Origin: Synechococcales cyanobacterium bin59.metabat.ball.084
GTDB lineage: Bacteria > Cyanobacteriota > Cyanobacteriia > Cyanobacteriales > Chamaesiphonaceae
DNA: 43,579 nt
Assembly (NCBI GenBank): GCA_013297675.1
Contig: JAAFHZ010000017.1
Span: 1-43,579, forward strand
Direction: 5' to 3'
Shown: positions 1 through 7,768 of the stretch, one piece after another
Position numbering within the stretch: the stretch's first letter is position 1
Layout: each line of letters starts with the position of its first letter
Notes under the pieces: generated by a model
Database searches by the model: none
Seen by the model: only the letters and a program-made list of their open reading frames with translations
What the model was told of the DNA's origin: nothing
Made by a program: the position numbers and the translations under genes

Positions 1-1
1 A

Positions 2-313
2 CCACCAACTTTTAAGTTAGATGGAGCAACAGAAAAAGCCGTATTGAAACAGGCTGTGCAAGATTTACTACCACCCCAAATTATTCACCGGCCCAAAAGT
101 GGCATGATGGTGCCAGTATACATTGGGTTCAAAGATCATTGGAATCGACCAGCGCGCAGACTACTACTAAATAAGAAAGCGGCGATCGCCCCCTATATTA
201 ACTCTGAAGTAGTGAAGAATTGGTTGGATTATCGTGGTGATGCTTGGCGGCGATATGGAGCTAAGCTGTGGCTGCTAGCGAGTTTAGAATACTGGTTGCA
301 GTCTCATCAATGA
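2..313 (+). CDS. asparagine-synthase-like protein, C-terminal part (cut by window edge)
   Basis: The reading frame is open from base 2 to the TGA at 311-313, so the 5' part lies outside the window. The visible 103 residues match the end of the ATP-pyrophosphatase synthetase domain of the AsnB family: a K-x-x-x-L-K-Q-A-V-Q-D-L-L-P-x-x-I segment, then the conserved K-S-G-M-M-V-P stretch and a W-rich tail. The same block occurs in the second asparagine-synthase-like gene at 2852-4582. Family members form amide bonds by adenylating a carboxylate; true AsnB makes asparagine, while homologues act in peptide or glycan modification. The glutaminase half is not visible, so the substrate cannot be guessed. 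Its stop is one base from the stop of the convergent gene on the other strand. Confidence 0.85.
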   Translation, partial: PPTFKLDGATEKAVLKQAVQDLLPPQIIHRPKSGMMVPVYIGFKDHWNRPARRLLLNKKAAIAPYINSEVVKNWLDYRGDAWRRYGAKLWLLASLEYWLQSHQ

Positions 314-314
314 A

Positions 315-1643
315 TCAACCAAATCCACCGCCATCAAAACCGTCGATCGATAACACTCCTTCATCAGACCAAATAGTGAGATCGCCACCGCTATTAAAGT
401 CACTCGATCGGCTAATCGTAATACTGCGCTGTAAGGTTTGGATAAGTTGCTGGGGCGTAAAGCTTTCCAACTCTGCATAGTTACCAGCATCTAGCCAGGT
501 TAACTCAGCCGCAGTAAGGCTCTGACGAGTGGCTGAGGGTAATTCATGAGCGGCACTAGCTGCCGCAGCAGCTTGGCGAATAGATATTTTGTACCGACCA
601 GCGATCGCTTGGCGCGGTAGTAAACCCACATCAATGATTTTAACCGTGGTATCGGGGAACCACCGACTGTCACTCCGCAACCGATGGATCAAATTCACGC
701 CATCAGGGCTAGCATCGTGAAAAGCATATACTATTAAGTCCGGGTTCCGACGCACCATCTCTAAAACGGTATCACAAACATTTTCAGGATAGCCAGTAAT
801 ACTTAAAACAGCACAGTTGTATTCAAAGTGAAAGTGATTTTCTAGCAATATTTGAGCAATGGCTGGTTTATTGCACACGATCAGTCGATCGAAGCTATAA
901 GCGGTTACGGCTGGGTCGGGGGCTGCTGACAAAGTTGCCTGAGGGGCTGGTAATAGTCGATCGATATTGCCATGTACCGCCTGCCACCGTTGCAACCATG
1001 CCATAACTTGGCTGTATTCTACCAAAGAATCTTCCTGAATGTTAGGACTTTTCTTTTGTTGCAAAAATCCCCAGCGAATTATCCACAAACCAGTCAAAAT
1101 TGGCACTCCAAAGCTCATCCAAGATTTGTAAATGATCCCTAGGCCAATTCCACTCAACACCACCATAACTCCTAAAACGTAAAGAAGCATCGTAGCTGTT
1201 TGTCGAGTTGAAGGTCTTGCAGCAGAAGAATTACTAATTTCAAGCAATACAACAGCGCAAACTATATTCAACACGCCCAAAATAATCCAACGGACTTCGC
1301 CTAAAGAAATAGTGACAAATCCGACAAAAATGATGCAAGCCAAACACCCAAACATTGATTTTATGGGGCTTACTCTATTTTTGAGCTTGCGATCAAGTAA
1401 ATAAGCAAACTGTTTAGGAGTAAAAAATAGGGTGCCATTGGCAGAAATAGTTGCCAGTAAATTAGCGAAAAAAGAATCAGTAAATTTCAGATCAATAAAG
1501 GAAACATTGACAGTGGATTCCCTACTAGGTGATTTCATTGTAGTCGGCTCGAAAGCAAAAGCCTGACGACACGATTTACAACGACCCAGATTTGCTTGTC
1601 GATCTTTAAGATTATTATCAGTCTTGCAATTAATACATTTCAT
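315..1643 (-). CDS. zinc-ribbon, multi-TM protein with Toprim-like C-terminal domain
   Basis: A 442-residue protein starting at ATG 1643, nine bases after the stop of the PLP-decarboxylase homologue and so probably in the same transcript. Seen: an N-terminal zinc ribbon (Cys3, Cys6, Cys22, Cys25), a hydrophobic middle with about four transmembrane segments (roughly residues 95-195), then a soluble domain. The soluble part contains L-I-V-C-N-K-P-A-I-A followed about 55 residues later by Y-A-F-H-D-A-S-P-D-G, which resembles the Toprim folds of Spo11/TopoVI-A, although the second acidic residue of the DxD motif is not preserved. The tail is rich in Gly and Asp. I do not recognise a named family. 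The function is unknown and the Toprim reading is an inference. Confidence 0.8.
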   Translation of the reverse strand: MKCINCKTDNNLKDRQANLGRCKSCRQAFAFEPTTMKSPSRESTVNVSFIDLKFTDSFFANLLATISANGTLFFTPKQFAYLLDRKLKNRVSPIKSMFGCLACIIFVGFVTISLGEVRWIILGVLNIVCAVVLLEISNSSAARPSTRQTATMLLYVLGVMVVLSGIGLGIIYKSWMSFGVPILTGLWIIRWGFLQQKKSPNIQEDSLVEYSQVMAWLQRWQAVHGNIDRLLPAPQATLSAAPDPAVTAYSFDRLIVCNKPAIAQILLENHFHFEYNCAVLSITGYPENVCDTVLEMVRRNPDLIVYAFHDASPDGVNLIHRLRSDSRWFPDTTVKIIDVGLLPRQAIAGRYKISIRQAAAAASAAHELPSATRQSLTAAELTWLDAGNYAELESFTPQQLIQTLQRSITISRSSDFNSGGDLTIWSDEGVLSIDGFDGGGFG

Positions 1644-1652
1644 AATTAGTCA

Positions 1653-2861
1653 CTAAATAATTTGGTTTGCCAACAATATTTCAGTGGTTTCTCGCCGCCG
1701 AATCAGCCGATGCATAACAGAATCACCGTTGCCAATAGAGCGATCGATTACCACCTCCGCCGGTCTGGGTCGATGTAAAAAATGCGAAGACATCGCATAG
1801 CCGTAGGCTCCGACATCTAAAATCGCCAGCGTGTCACCAACCTGCAAGGCTGGCAATGGACAACCCTTACCCAAATAATCGCGGGAATAAGTGGTATTAC
1901 CACATACATCTGTATGATAAATCGCAGCGTCATCTAGTTCTGGCACGTCCCGCACCGCCACAATTTGACGATAGCCGCCATGCACTGCCAGCACTGCTAA
2001 ATTTGCCACCGTTGTATCCACACCCACTATTTGCTTATTTCCCTGCCACTTGGTCGCCACCACCTGCGTCAGCAAAGTCCCGCAACCAGCAATTGCCGAT
2101 CGCCCCGGCTCAATTACTAGCTCAATTTTCCGTTTTAGCCGTCCCACTCGTTCCAACAGCACCTCACCAAACAGTTTCCAATCAAACACTGCACTACCTT
2201 GACGATAAGGATAACCAAAGCCCCCACCAAAATCTAAGTATTGCCAGTCCGGGAGCTGAGAACCGATCGATAGCACCATCTCGATCGCCTCAGTAAAAGC
2301 TGCCGTGGCATTAGTGCCCGTTCCGCGATAAAAATGTAGTCCCTGAATTTTGTGGTTCGATCGACCGGCAATTGACACCGCCTCAGCAAACTCTGCTGGC
2401 CGTATTCCAATCCGATTATTACCAGTTAGAGCCGGAAAATTTAACCGCAGACCCAAACGAAAATTGAGATCAAAGCCCTGCGCAGCCTCCGTAAACTGTT
2501 GTAGCTGTGCCAAGCTATCAAAATTCAGGACAGTGACTCCATCATTTAGCACCTGCCGCATTTCTGCCGAATTTAAGTTGCTACCACTATATACAATTTG
2601 GCTAGAACTAAAGCCCGCATGTCTTGCTAAGTAGATATCTCCCGGCGTATTGGCATGTAGACCCCAACCCATTTCCTGAAAAATCTTCAGCAACGATACA
2701 TTTCCATTGGTCACGGCTGCAAAATAGAATGAGGCAGTAGGAATCGCCCGCGTAATCTGCCCAATAGTTTGGCGCAAAACCTCTAAATCATAAACATACA
2801 GCGGTGAACCATAGTTCACCAGCAACTCTTGCACCAAATTCTTAGATAATCTTATTCCCAC
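1653..2861 (-). CDS. fold-III PLP decarboxylase homologue lacking the PLP lysine
   Basis: A 402-residue relative of diaminopimelate/ornithine decarboxylases (alanine-racemase barrel plus C-terminal beta domain). Recognisable blocks are Y-L-D-F-G-G-G-F-G-Y-P-Y (phosphate-binding glycines), I-E-P-G-R-S, V-C-G-N-T-T-Y-S-R-D (the C-E-S-x-D region) and D-V-G-A-Y-G-Y-A-M-S-S-H-F near the C-terminus. The N-terminal Y-A-V-K-A-N-S-N motif that carries the Schiff-base lysine reads F-A-A-V-T-N-G-N, so the lysine position is Val50. The start is GTG 2861, overlapping the end of the asparagine-synthase-like gene by 10 bases, which indicates translational coupling. It is either a non-catalytic homologue or an enzyme with changed chemistry. 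The fold assignment is secure; the activity is doubtful. Confidence 0.88.
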   Translation of the reverse strand: MGIRLSKNLVQELLVNYGSPLYVYDLEVLRQTIGQITRAIPTASFYFAAVTNGNVSLLKIFQEMGWGLHANTPGDIYLARHAGFSSSQIVYSGSNLNSAEMRQVLNDGVTVLNFDSLAQLQQFTEAAQGFDLNFRLGLRLNFPALTGNNRIGIRPAEFAEAVSIAGRSNHKIQGLHFYRGTGTNATAAFTEAIEMVLSIGSQLPDWQYLDFGGGFGYPYRQGSAVFDWKLFGEVLLERVGRLKRKIELVIEPGRSAIAGCGTLLTQVVATKWQGNKQIVGVDTTVANLAVLAVHGGYRQIVAVRDVPELDDAAIYHTDVCGNTTYSRDYLGKGCPLPALQVGDTLAILDVGAYGYAMSSHFLHRPRPAEVVIDRSIGNGDSVMHRLIRRRETTEILLANQII

Positions 2862-4582
2862 GATTTACGATATCTCCATACTTGGTGAGGTACCCAAAAA
2901 GGATGATACCAACTTCGCTCTACTTTGTCATGATCAAGAACTGTCTCGCGCCACAACTGCCAAGAAATCAGTAGCCACAAAATCTCCCCAATCCTACGCC
3001 CCTGAATTTGTCCACCTAGCTCACCCAGAGCCACCCGCATCGCCAAATCAGCTTGAAAACTTCCCTGAGCCGCTAATAAACTGGGATTGAGCCAATGACC
3101 GATCGATCTCCACCATTCTTTTGTACACCAAGCAGTTGTGGGGACTCCCATCCCCCGCTTCTCGCGCCAAACTATTTCAGCAGGCAACAAATCTTCCACC
3201 GCTCGCTTTAAAATATATTTCTCGCAAGCGCCTTTTAAATATAATTCACCATCTAAACCAAAAGTCCACTCGACCAAAGCCATATTACAAAAAGGCGATC
3301 GCACCTTTAAGCCATTAGCCACTGCTAAATTTGTCGCCCGAGGCTGAATATTTTGAGCACCTTTAAGCAAAATGCTGGCTCGCCGCAGTCGATCGAGTAG
3401 TAACCCCTGAGTCAGCCCATCCTGAATCCAATCGATCGGCTGAAATTGTTGAATCTGCTCTAAAAATCCTGGCTGAAACACCCGCTCTTCGTAACCCCAT
3501 AAACGATGAAAAGTTCGTAGATACTGCTGTTCAAAGCTAATGCCAGTCTCATAAACATTGGCAGCAATCAAAGGCTTATTCGTCCAACCAGCAAATAATT
3601 GGTCTCCGCCTTCCCCATTAAAAACAATCTGCACATCTTGGCTTGCAGCCAAATTTAATAAATACAAGGGTGCTGTCACCCCATCACCAAAAGGCACATC
3701 TAAAGCCCGCATTGTTGACGACATCGATCGATAGATCTGCCGGGGGCTAGCATCTACTTTAATTAACGGAATGTTCAAGTGATTGGCCACCTGCTGTGCA
3801 TAAGGATACTCTGATATCCCATGCTGACCAAAGTCTAGAGTGTAAGCAATCACCCTTACCCCAGCTTCTACCAATAATGCGGCCACGATCGAAGAATCTA
3901 AACCTCCAGACAAAAAAACTCCTACTGCTTCGGTGCTTTCCAGATCAGTAATTTGTTGTTTTACCGCCATCCATAATAGTTTTTTCAGCTCGGCAATTAA
4001 GTCTTTTTCGCTGGGCGCTGTTTTGAGAATTTGAGCAGTATTCTGCAACCAAATTTGTTGCTTAGATGTTTCCATTCTTTGCTGCTGCCAAGTAGTGGTA
4101 GTACCAGAGGCAATGGCCGCAATCCCTCGAACTGGACTATATGGAGTGGGAACATAAGATAAGCAACTATAGCCATACAGACCAACTGGATCAACTTCTG
4201 GAGATGATATTAGTGGCAATAAAAGATGTAAGTGGGAAGAAAACCAAATTACTCGATCTATTTTTGTCCAGTAGAGAGTTGAACGACCCAGGATATCTCG
4301 GCCTAAGATTAAACGATGAGCATCGACTATTATCCAGGCATCTTCAGGAGCTAAGCCACTGGCTGATAGAGCAATACGCCCCTTGGTAGTAGTGGTTATC
4401 CAACCACACTCATTAGCAGTCATATGAGATAATTGTCTTTGTAATGTTTCCGCCAAAAAAATTGGTGGACTAGACAACAAACTATCATCTGGCTGATGCC
4501 AGTAACCTAACAACTGCGCTGGTTGATCGCGCGTCTTGGTGGATGCAGAGCAAATTATTTGCCATTGAAAAGAATTAGTCAT
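2852..4582 (-). CDS. asparagine-synthase-like amidoligase without glutaminase cysteine
   Basis: A 576-residue AsnB-family protein. The N-terminal third keeps the class II glutamine amidotransferase outline (L-G-R-D-I-L-G-R-S-T-L-Y-W; S-S-H-L-H-L-L-L-P-L; Y-V-P-T-P-Y-S-P) but starts M-T-N-S-F instead of M-C-G, so the nucleophilic Cys2 is absent. The synthetase domain has the ATP loop S-G-G-L-D-S-S near residue 225 and N-G-E-G-G-D-Q-L-F-A-G-W. Homologues without Cys2 (lasso-peptide cyclases, beta-lactam synthetases) make amides without glutamine hydrolysis. The ATG at 4582 directly abuts the stop of the glycosidase-like gene, and the 3' end overlaps the PLP-decarboxylase homologue, so the set looks like one transcript. 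No lasso precursor or leader peptidase is visible. The substrate is unknown. Confidence 0.88.
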   Translation of the reverse strand: MTNSFQWQIICSASTKTRDQPAQLLGYWHQPDDSLLSSPPIFLAETLQRQLSHMTANECGWITTTTKGRIALSASGLAPEDAWIIVDAHRLILGRDILGRSTLYWTKIDRVIWFSSHLHLLLPLISSPEVDPVGLYGYSCLSYVPTPYSPVRGIAAIASGTTTTWQQQRMETSKQQIWLQNTAQILKTAPSEKDLIAELKKLLWMAVKQQITDLESTEAVGVFLSGGLDSSIVAALLVEAGVRVIAYTLDFGQHGISEYPYAQQVANHLNIPLIKVDASPRQIYRSMSSTMRALDVPFGDGVTAPLYLLNLAASQDVQIVFNGEGGDQLFAGWTNKPLIAANVYETGISFEQQYLRTFHRLWGYEERVFQPGFLEQIQQFQPIDWIQDGLTQGLLLDRLRRASILLKGAQNIQPRATNLAVANGLKVRSPFCNMALVEWTFGLDGELYLKGACEKYILKRAVEDLLPAEIVWREKRGMGVPTTAWCTKEWWRSIGHWLNPSLLAAQGSFQADLAMRVALGELGGQIQGRRIGEILWLLISWQLWRETVLDHDKVERSWYHPFWVPHQVWRYRKSWE

Positions 4583-5797
4583 TTACTTTGTTTTTAGCGT
4601 CTCTGTTCTTTTGCCTAATTCTTTTTCTTTACTAGCAGTTCTTTGAGCAGCAGCACTGCGTAGACTAGCCGCAACAGCTTCAGGATTACCAGCAAAAGGA
4701 AAAATAAAAATACCTTTGATCTTGGGGTTGGCGATCAATTCCGGCAAATGCTGTAGTTGTTTGTCGGTAATCGCGATCCCAGCATTGTCTTCAGCGTAAG
4801 CTAATTCTTCTTGGAAGTTCTTCTCATTGTAGGCTTGAATAAACGCCCGATCGACTTTCCAATTTTTCCAGTCAGCCGCAAAGTAGCGCTTTGACCAGTA
4901 GGGGTTATGGTGACAAATATCGAAGCTGACGTTGGGATTAGCTTGTTTCATTTGGGCAATCATTTCGGTAGCAAATTTAGTGAGCTTGGCGGTGCGATCT
5001 ATTGCTCCTGGTAGCTCGGCATGGTAGGCCAAGTAGTCATCCCACTGCACGGCGTTGATTTTAGGATATTTTTGCACAAACTCTGCCACTACATCTTTAA
5101 AAAGCGTAGCAACTTCTGGGACTTCTACATCTAAAACATAGTGATCGATGCCACTATAGGTTTTGTCTACGCCCGGAACTAGCCAGTTTTTCTGCACAGC
5201 CAGATTGTAAATGGGGCTATTTTTGTCGATCTTAATGCCTTTCTCGAAGTAGGCGTGAACTTCCATGCCTTGCTTTTGAGCTTCATCGATCGTCCAGTTC
5301 AGCCATTGATCTTGAAACAGGTTGGGGCAGCTTGGCTGGTTCAGGAGCTTTTGGGTCACGGCGCTGTTGTACATGGTGCAGCCGTTGCCCCATACCCCAT
5401 GGACAATAGTATTGATACCCTGAGCACGATAATAGCGTACTCGCTGACGAATGACTTGTTCGCTAGCGTTGTTGGTAACAGCATAGCGGCTGAGGTAGAT
5501 GCCGACCATACCTTTGCTGAGTAGGGTTGGGGGTGATGCAGGGGCTATTTTCTTGAGAATAGGTGTAGGCTTGCTAGTGGCAGTTCTGGCGAGGGCATCA
5601 GATAGATCGGGCTGTTGTTCTATGGGCTTTTCAATGGGGGTGGGTTTGGCCTGAGTGAAGAAACTTTGCGGGAGCTTACCAGATTTCATCAACCACCAAC
5701 ACCCGCCACCTAGGGAGCCAAGCACCAACAGGAGCAGGGGAATAATCGGAATGCTGAGGCAGCCGCAGCCTTGGGGTTCGGAGTTTTTACTGGTCAT
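4583..5797 (-). CDS. membrane-anchored GHL10-type glycosidase-like protein
   Basis: A 404-residue protein from ATG 5797; a TTG four codons upstream (5809) is possible. The order is a short Ser/Pro/Gly/Cys-rich head, one transmembrane segment of about 20 residues, a Pro/Thr-rich linker to about residue 90, and then a TIM-barrel-like domain of the bacterial GHL10 (DUF4015-like, 'family 10 glycosylhydrolase') type. Supporting segments are G-I-Y-L-S-R-Y, R-Y-Y-R-A-Q-G-I-N-T-I-V, V-H-A-Y-F-E-K-G, V-Q-W-D-D-Y and G-I-F-I-F-P-F. Such proteins probably act on extracellular glycans, but few have measured activity. It is the first gene of the compact leftward set containing the amidoligase and the PLP-decarboxylase homologue, which hints at work on a cell-surface glycan. 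That link is inferred. Confidence 0.8.
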   Translation of the reverse strand: MTSKNSEPQGCGCLSIPIIPLLLLVLGSLGGGCWWLMKSGKLPQSFFTQAKPTPIEKPIEQQPDLSDALARTATSKPTPILKKIAPASPPTLLSKGMVGIYLSRYAVTNNASEQVIRQRVRYYRAQGINTIVHGVWGNGCTMYNSAVTQKLLNQPSCPNLFQDQWLNWTIDEAQKQGMEVHAYFEKGIKIDKNSPIYNLAVQKNWLVPGVDKTYSGIDHYVLDVEVPEVATLFKDVVAEFVQKYPKINAVQWDDYLAYHAELPGAIDRTAKLTKFATEMIAQMKQANPNVSFDICHHNPYWSKRYFAADWKNWKVDRAFIQAYNEKNFQEELAYAEDNAGIAITDKQLQHLPELIANPKIKGIFIFPFAGNPEAVAASLRSAAAQRTASKEKELGKRTETLKTK

Positions 5798-5859
5798 GAA
5801 GTTGGTCAATGGGTTGCATTTTATTCATTGGTTGATCCAGTTCAAGTATGCCTAATTCC

Positions 5860-6786
5860 TCAGATTCTTGGCTTGCCATGCTCCAAACCAAACCAACTAC
5901 TCGTCGCCATGCCAGCCGCTCTTCCTTGCATCTCTTGCTCCTCTGACCAGCGTAAAACTGCCCGCTGCCCGATCGAACTCTCTAAACTCGAAGACAATAC
6001 CACATCTAACTGGCGCTCTTGAATAAAATCGCCTAATGCTGCCAGCGAACCAGCAATGCAGGGCTTAATCACATAAATCCCTCGCCACCCCTGCTCATAA
6101 CAGTGCCGCAAGCGCCCCAAATTACTGACTAGCTCATCTACCGCCAAAGGCGTATCAAAGCGCTCAGCTAACCGCAGCATTTCAGTCAGACTGGCCACTG
6201 GCTGCTCTAAAAATTCAATAGCACCTGTCGGCAAAGATGATAAGCAAGTACAAGCATCGATATAACTCAGACCAGCATTGGCATCTAGTCGCAGTTTTGC
6301 ACCTTGAGGTAAAGCAGTTAGCAATCGATCGAAAATCACTAACTCTTTCGCTATCTCTGCCACTCCAATCTTCCACTTAAAAGTGCGATAACCCAACTCC
6401 CAAGGTTGTTGCCAAGCCTCTAAAACTTTCTCGCCTGCTGGCAGTAAAAAACTCCAGCTAACATCTGCGCTGATCGGCTCCAACGGCTCATAGCCGTAGG
6501 GAATCGCCGAGCTAAAAGCAAACTGGGTAGCTGGTAACTGATCGGGAACGACCACAGGCCAACATACCGCATCACCCAAAGAAGTACAAAACTCGATCGC
6601 CTGGGCTAAACTCTCTGACCCAAACCAAGGAATCGGGGCAATCTCGCCCCAATAATTTTTCCCGGCTGCATCGATCAACTGAATAATTAAGCCCTCTCGC
6701 ACCGACCATTGACCATGAGCAGTCTGCAACGGATATAAAAAAGGACGCTGATAGCGCCCAAAAGAAAATAGATAGTTACTAGTCAT
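5860..6786 (-). CDS. menC: o-succinylbenzoate synthase
   Basis: A 308-residue enolase-superfamily enzyme that dehydrates SHCHC to o-succinylbenzoate, a step toward phylloquinone, the photosystem I quinone. The capping domain includes G-E-I-A-P-I-P-W-F-G-S-E. The barrel carries K-W-K-I-G (catalytic lysine), R-L-D-A-N-A-G (metal Asp), E-Q-P (metal Glu), V-D-E (metal Asp) and V-I-K-P (second catalytic lysine), all in the family order. The ATG at 6786 gives a normal length. The gene lies 62 bases upstream of the glycosidase-like gene's ATG on the same strand and just after tRNA-Leu; I see no functional link with the downstream set. Confidence 0.95.
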   Translation of the reverse strand: MTSNYLFSFGRYQRPFLYPLQTAHGQWSVREGLIIQLIDAAGKNYWGEIAPIPWFGSESLAQAIEFCTSLGDAVCWPVVVPDQLPATQFAFSSAIPYGYEPLEPISADVSWSFLLPAGEKVLEAWQQPWELGYRTFKWKIGVAEIAKELVIFDRLLTALPQGAKLRLDANAGLSYIDACTCLSSLPTGAIEFLEQPVASLTEMLRLAERFDTPLAVDELVSNLGRLRHCYEQGWRGIYVIKPCIAGSLAALGDFIQERQLDVVLSSSLESSIGQRAVLRWSEEQEMQGRAAGMATSSWFGLEHGKPRI

Positions 6787-6790
6787 GATA

Positions 6791-6874
6791 TGGGGGTGGC
6801 GGGACTCGAACCCGCACAGCCGTTACAACCAACAGATTTTAAGTCTGTCGCGTCTACCATTCCGCCACACCCCC
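6791..6874 (-). tRNA. tRNA-Leu(UAA), intronless
   Basis: Read on the minus strand, the 5' acceptor GGGGGTG (6874-6868) pairs with CACCCCC (6798-6792), followed by discriminator A. The D arm is followed by an anticodon stem-loop ACAGA-CTTAAAA-TCTGT, giving anticodon TAA. A long variable arm follows, then the T arm with GGTTCGAGTCC. The class II structure and A73 fit leucine. CCA is not encoded. The anticodon loop is uninterrupted: the group I intron found at this site in many cyanobacteria and in plastids is absent. It sits between menC and the anti-sigma gene. Confidence 0.95.
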
Positions 6875-6923
6875 AAACACAGGATTCTGATTGTACATTA
6901 TTTTTAGGCAAAATGGTAATTTT

Positions 6924-7763
6924 TTACAAATCAATTTCTTCGCCGCCCATCATCACCGCATCTCCTTCTGGCATCGGAGATTGTTTGGCCGCCTCGATTG
7001 TTACTACCACTGTTTTAGCTGACTGCCATTCTTTCACCGAAACTTTTTGGAATACCTGGCCAGATTTATCGGGCACAAAATCAGCACAGGCCATTTCATC
7101 GTCTCCCATCACTGCCCACATCCGATAGACCTTGCCCTCTGGTAGAGCCGGTACCTTTTGCAGCGCCAACACTGCTGTATCCATGGCTGGAGACATAATT
7201 AAACTGCCAGTAGAACTGCCACCAGCATCCATGCCATTGATCGCCAGTAACTTATTACCAGATTGTCTTAACAACACCTGCTGACTTTGGATTTCTTGCT
7301 GTGCCACCTGCAATTTTTCATCAAACTGTTTTCCAGACTGTTGCATTTCTTGGCGAGCTAATGTCAACTGTCGATCGAGCTGGTAATTTTGCCAACCCAA
7401 AGCAGCCGCTGCCATGGTGGCGATCGAACCCAAACCCCAACCCAGCCAAGGCAAAATCTGATTTTTTAGAGATTGGTGAGTTGGAGTAGCAAGGGTTTGG
7501 GGAACCACAATTTGCTGCCGCATTTGAGCCAAAATTTTTAGCTCTGCGGAGGTTGCCGGAGAACTGGCTACCGATATTGCCGCTACCGGAGCGATTTCAG
7601 CCACCATCGATAAAGCCGCCTGCAACTCTTTTAATTCCTGTTGTGCCGCTGGATTGCTGGCTATATAAGTTTCCGCTGCCGCAGTTTCTGCTGGGGTGAG
7701 ATCACCCAAAACATATCCGGCTATAAGTTCCGACCATTCAACAGGCAAAATAGAAGATTTCAT
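6924..7763 (-). CDS. RskA-type anti-sigma factor (membrane protein)
   Basis: A 279-residue protein immediately after the ECF sigma gene, with a 5-base gap. The N-terminal cytoplasmic part (E-L-I-A-G-Y-V-L-G-D-L-T-P-A-E) matches the anti-sigma domain of the RskA/RslA class. There is no H-x3-C-x2-C zinc motif, so it is a zinc-independent type. One transmembrane segment lies near residues 100-120, followed by a coiled-coil-like Gln-rich stretch and the C-terminal RskA domain, with A-V-L-A-L-Q-K-V-P and G-K-V-Y-R-M-W-A-V. It should hold the sigma factor at the membrane and release it on proteolysis; the signal is unknown. Confidence 0.9.
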   Translation of the reverse strand: MKSSILPVEWSELIAGYVLGDLTPAETAAAETYIASNPAAQQELKELQAALSMVAEIAPVAAISVASSPATSAELKILAQMRQQIVVPQTLATPTHQSLKNQILPWLGWGLGSIATMAAAALGWQNYQLDRQLTLARQEMQQSGKQFDEKLQVAQQEIQSQQVLLRQSGNKLLAINGMDAGGSSTGSLIMSPAMDTAVLALQKVPALPEGKVYRMWAVMGDDEMACADFVPDKSGQVFQKVSVKEWQSAKTVVVTIEAAKQSPMPEGDAVMMGGEEIDL

Positions 7764-7768
7764 AGTAG

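Noticed and set aside
2852-4582. Lasso-peptide cyclase interpretation of the Cys-less asparagine-synthase-like protein
   Set aside because: No precursor peptide, RiPP recognition element or transglutaminase-like leader peptidase is present in the visible neighbourhood; only the absence of Cys2 is shared.
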